The position numbers and the translations under genes are program-made. Of a stretch of DNA of 48,957 nt, positions 48,201-48,957 are shown one piece after another. The notes beneath the pieces were generated by a model that searched no databases, was not told the origin of the DNA, and worked only from the letters and a program-made list of their open reading frames with translations. The stretch comes from a virus: positions 1 through 48,957 of the IMG/VR virus record IMGVR_UViG_3300042544_000528, one strand, 5' to 3'. Numbering within the stretch: position 1 is the first letter of the stretch; each line of letters begins with the position of its first letter.

Positions 48201-48957
48201 TAAAGATAAGGTAAACACGTTTATCAGGGTAGCTGTAAAAGATTTAAATTCTGGAGATATTGGTAAAAGAGCTATAACATCTATAGCATCTAAAGTACAA
48301 GATGTAACAGATCAAAACTTTGAAGAAAAATTAGGAGAGGTTAATGATATACTAGACAATCTTTACACAAATAGAGATGTAAACAAAGCTAAATCAGATA
48401 AGAAGAAGGCATTTAAAAACGTTATGTCTGGTAAAGTTGGCAAGTTAGCTGATAGAGGAGATAGAGCTAAAGTTATGGCCTCTAAAATAGTTAATTTTGC
48501 ATTGCTAGACCCATCAACACTTAAAAAAGTACTTAATGATTCAGACTTTGGTCTTTACACTGACTATATTAGTAATTTAGCTGAAAGAAAAGACGCTTTA
48601 TCTGATACTGATTTAAAATCTTACAATGATTTATACGATAGTATAGCGGCTCCTTATAAAAAACATACAGATAAGGTTAATGAAATACAAGGTAAGATAG
48701 ATTCAAACCAGGGTTTATCTGAAAGCGAAAAATCATTTGTAGATAAAAACAAATCAGACTTCTACGAGAAGGAAGATGTTGCTGAAAAAGAGGAGGCAGA
48801 CGAAAATAGAAGAGCTAAGAAGGCAGCTGAGGTATTGAAGAAGAAGAATCAGATAAAATCATTCATACCATTTATGAAGGATGTATTTGAACAATCTATT
48901 GCAGAGAAAGGTAGTCTTGAGTGGAAAATATTATCAACCCTAGTATCTCTTGATGAG
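42277..48957 (+). CDS. Giant polyvalent virion protein with zincin domain, N-terminal 2,227 aa
   Basis: One uninterrupted frame from ATG 42277 to the right edge; no stop in 2,227 codons, so it is partial. Residues 1-110: low-complexity (K, E, S, P). Residues about 569-625 contain hydrophobic Ala/Gly-rich helices (TNVVADLGLQVLVTRGFSGA) and another at about 760-775 (STFVAGGIPVMIRMG). Residues about 1109-1228 form a GNAT-like region (SKAKGVAQELLKKAVEAGGI, then YLTNQYEKAGFRVVS). An HEYSH zinc-metallopeptidase motif (H1710, E1711, H1714) is followed by DEAMAELIA with a possible third ligand. The rest is Lys/Glu coiled coil. Probably the largest ejection protein (T7 gp16-like role), delivered with the DNA. 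Confidence 0.85.
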   Translation, partial: MSKLDIKLVEKMYSDYGQELTPERLEYIKDEFSNNNDFNKSFLNKYDPGKAVSEAEVEKKNLDTTTTLDVAQSDSQEPPKKKSTLSVGGKPVQTGASASSVGASSSVFGDTVSTFQESLVSDKNAKDKEKPKKKIVSSKKKEGELPFLKDIDRSSLKMELDGSVKKDLSGNVISIPKSKDAQEIVGDIQKRNADIQLIKQTGINEDIKKKQEQGIAPPTSELIKAGAVDLELSTGDGGVSDFLRAKSFEEQIAQQSKNPIEKAKESSKSFKINYDNFIKSRDLDLENPYAYYSKIKDGDSEIKELYGDNPIVNEVDFDGFLRKNGYLYDFKEEAKSGFYTKDSAASNSEYNEELLKEKKLVDYFKLYLEDRVQRDFDKNSALYLKKNPNATIEEIEKNVEKKSIDQNLFDSYIQGNFPAYYKATSEKKKKEAQEYKEYKENKGEFFSWQTGRNILKGLDNTIFKRVNEVSSTVYDLIGFEGISKKLRYKAEEAAFLNPQDRNVSYVSGKKVSFGGNEYLVDSQGNIYDYEIKKRVTDLFDKDAYDSLIDQSKKGKDDYMFSWSGSTIQTTNVVADLGLQVLVTRGFSGASSLMGRGLTKEGLSMLKNIPLSKEMAASGAAQTFMGYSDGLESTLSAAKNAGIPDKEAKELANDAAMKMAGLYLLTSGISPQTKATFNSIKNKTISESIEAYAKNGRKGYLAAMDKGMSKLMEFGKEGTKETTQEIIQQGSTIYGVNRSINEKAGKEIVQEEMTGDELISMIPSTFVAGGIPVMIRMGSNIFSKKDYLSNLDTASNNVDLSNKRLGELLQANAITQDEYNKSKEDLRVYSQNKNKIPKDTSSEIVLDVARGLDEISKLESQKQSLDKAFHPDIDKKIEAKRNEVKQLYSDQKTQEENEQTKLKIEAASILKKEALDSGIKEEDINISSDLINKKAKELYNQKTQQTNEEVTRQTNAEEKPTGINAEQTTSAAQQENVVQLQEEVSKLRSEEVKELKDNVENPDNFITAGKVDANKIAESDNTKAKEIYAKYDKLLKPLLNNIKTQEDAIQKQSTDEGLLQPEQSKMGLQEVEQGNAKQEVVAEQSEEKINNYVSKLESTKASDPDTYWSVSPVTVEDASKSAIIDTEDGAAAVKPDGDIVGVFKKPESKAKGVAQELLKKAVEAGGIKLDNFDGYLTNQYEKAGFRVVSKTPFNEDYAPPGWNKEKHGTPDVVAMVYDPKGELNIEEKTFNDKDTGYDDMIAYRDKLISDQAPKFQKSKIEVDGSTVDLITEDMNSMPEEIAKFDIPSNLTTKEKTNVGSLTERFNDKVKTIKDISELDGVPFIFTISDQLTSGEIKNPFTGNTIDVKGGIGFNMTEGNEGNAWANTTEAEANNMLQRATEVYSKNKDLFDRLWSEGKIPNGHVPMAVIKMGQTSIKSNEALFRFASDTFKKRFSKAKRIAAKNGLLKDLKSAKDIDQDVIDFVEKQNTIDEVLDNIKELGISKRPDITRFVFTGDVKLGAKTTPGKPKSNAGSALVGENKDDYKYVHLQTINNLISEPATASIPDSHIVSVVGVDVLNPSVTKVDHQNYPFGVKGQLIGVLESPVHAADVFPEMYSKSIYLQKENKAGVPTSPETAVRQSVAAGGAVAGIKAFRGAKIATKMTELQKLLGKLKLAFPSVTVVDTQEEFLKELENPNVKRFVKDGDVVYGFTKDGKVFLNPEVANSNTAMHEYSHIWTGFLKENNPVLLNKGYSLLEGTSILNDKIAQFGDNELARDEAMAELIANKGETIIEASVKSKFKNWLNAVFNYVKANFKSFDKMSATELQNLNLNQFLDGALSSLLGGKEITSKEIKGIGVKFSKEGGKKKLSDQIKKVVGIKPKATEQKRINKAFGVGVATQKVETQAQKDKTKLVKEELSDLNKQFKDVVSALTTVKNIEQKEKLEKQKVKIQEKIDQIKDLKIELSDAKKEIQEVFSSAKEALKIEKDRNKVINDLKDKVNTFIRVAVKDLNSGDIGKRAITSIASKVQDVTDQNFEEKLGEVNDILDNLYTNRDVNKAKSDKKKAFKNVMSGKVGKLADRGDRAKVMASKIVNFALLDPSTLKKVLNDSDFGLYTDYISNLAERKDALSDTDLKSYNDLYDSIAAPYKKHTDKVNEIQGKIDSNQGLSESEKSFVDKNKSDFYEKEDVAEKEEADENRRAKKAAEVLKKKNQIKSFIPFMKDVFEQSIAEKGSLEWKILSTLVSLDE

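Noticed and set aside
1-48957. tRNA genes, integrase or transposase, attachment sites
   Set aside because: No cloverleaf-like sequence with a T-arm GTTCGA-type motif, no tyrosine or serine recombinase motif, and no terminal inverted repeats were recognised by eye. A tRNA covariance scan would be decisive.

Overview
The window is part of the genome of a lytic, short-tailed (podovirus-like) phage that infects a member of the Bacteroidota, most likely a flavobacterium. The evidence is AT-rich DNA, AGA-dominated arginine codons, promoters of the Bacteroidota TAnnTTTG type, A/T-rich start regions mostly without Shine-Dalgarno sites, and a full podovirus-type virion module. The layout and gene types resemble large Cellulophaga/Flavobacterium podoviruses and crAss-like phages, but that placement is inference. 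No integrase, transposase, CRISPR array or tRNA gene was seen.

Layout. (1) 1-5,470, minus strand: an early block of about 18 small, tightly packed genes. It ends leftward in recombination/replication functions (SSB, ERF-family annealing protein, and the start of a FEN-like 5'-3' exonuclease cut by the window edge). Its main promoter (about 5,437-5,469) makes a roughly 280-nt leader. That leader carries a textbook type III hammerhead ribozyme (5,161-5,217) directly in front of the first gene, the standout observation here. (2) 5,470-6,315: a non-coding divergent control region with direct repeats and a palindrome. (3) 6,316-10,633, plus strand: a helix-turn-helix protein, small modular fibre-like proteins, a HAD-like phosphatase, basic small proteins and a winged-helix-like protein. 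(4) 10,650-12,459, minus strand: a complete phage groEL followed by groES (reverse of the usual order), flanked by a bidirectional terminator and by back-to-back promoters. (5) 12,541-13,768: a lysis cassette (two small membrane proteins, M15-type endolysin) between two small basic proteins. (6) 13,771-23,846: tail fibres, including a 2,512-residue fibre with about 26 repeats of a GNVGIGTxSP unit and a C-terminal S74 self-cleaving chaperone. (7) 23,886-42,251: small accessory genes, then TerL, portal, scaffold, major capsid protein, connectors, a 1,455-residue tail protein, a GNAT-like protein and two internal virion proteins. (8) 42,277 to the end: the first 2,227 residues of a giant polyvalent virion protein with a GNAT-like region and an HEYSH zincin motif.

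How it works together. Early transcription runs left from the control region and would pass through the ribozyme, which should cut the leader off the early mRNA. Middle/late transcription runs right from many short units. Several of these share a 16-bp core (ATTTCGTATCTTTGCA) with no visible -33 element, sometimes placed directly behind a terminator so that two highly expressed structural genes form their own transcription units. The chaperonin pair probably supports folding of virion proteins such as the capsid protein or the fibres; this is inferred from context only.
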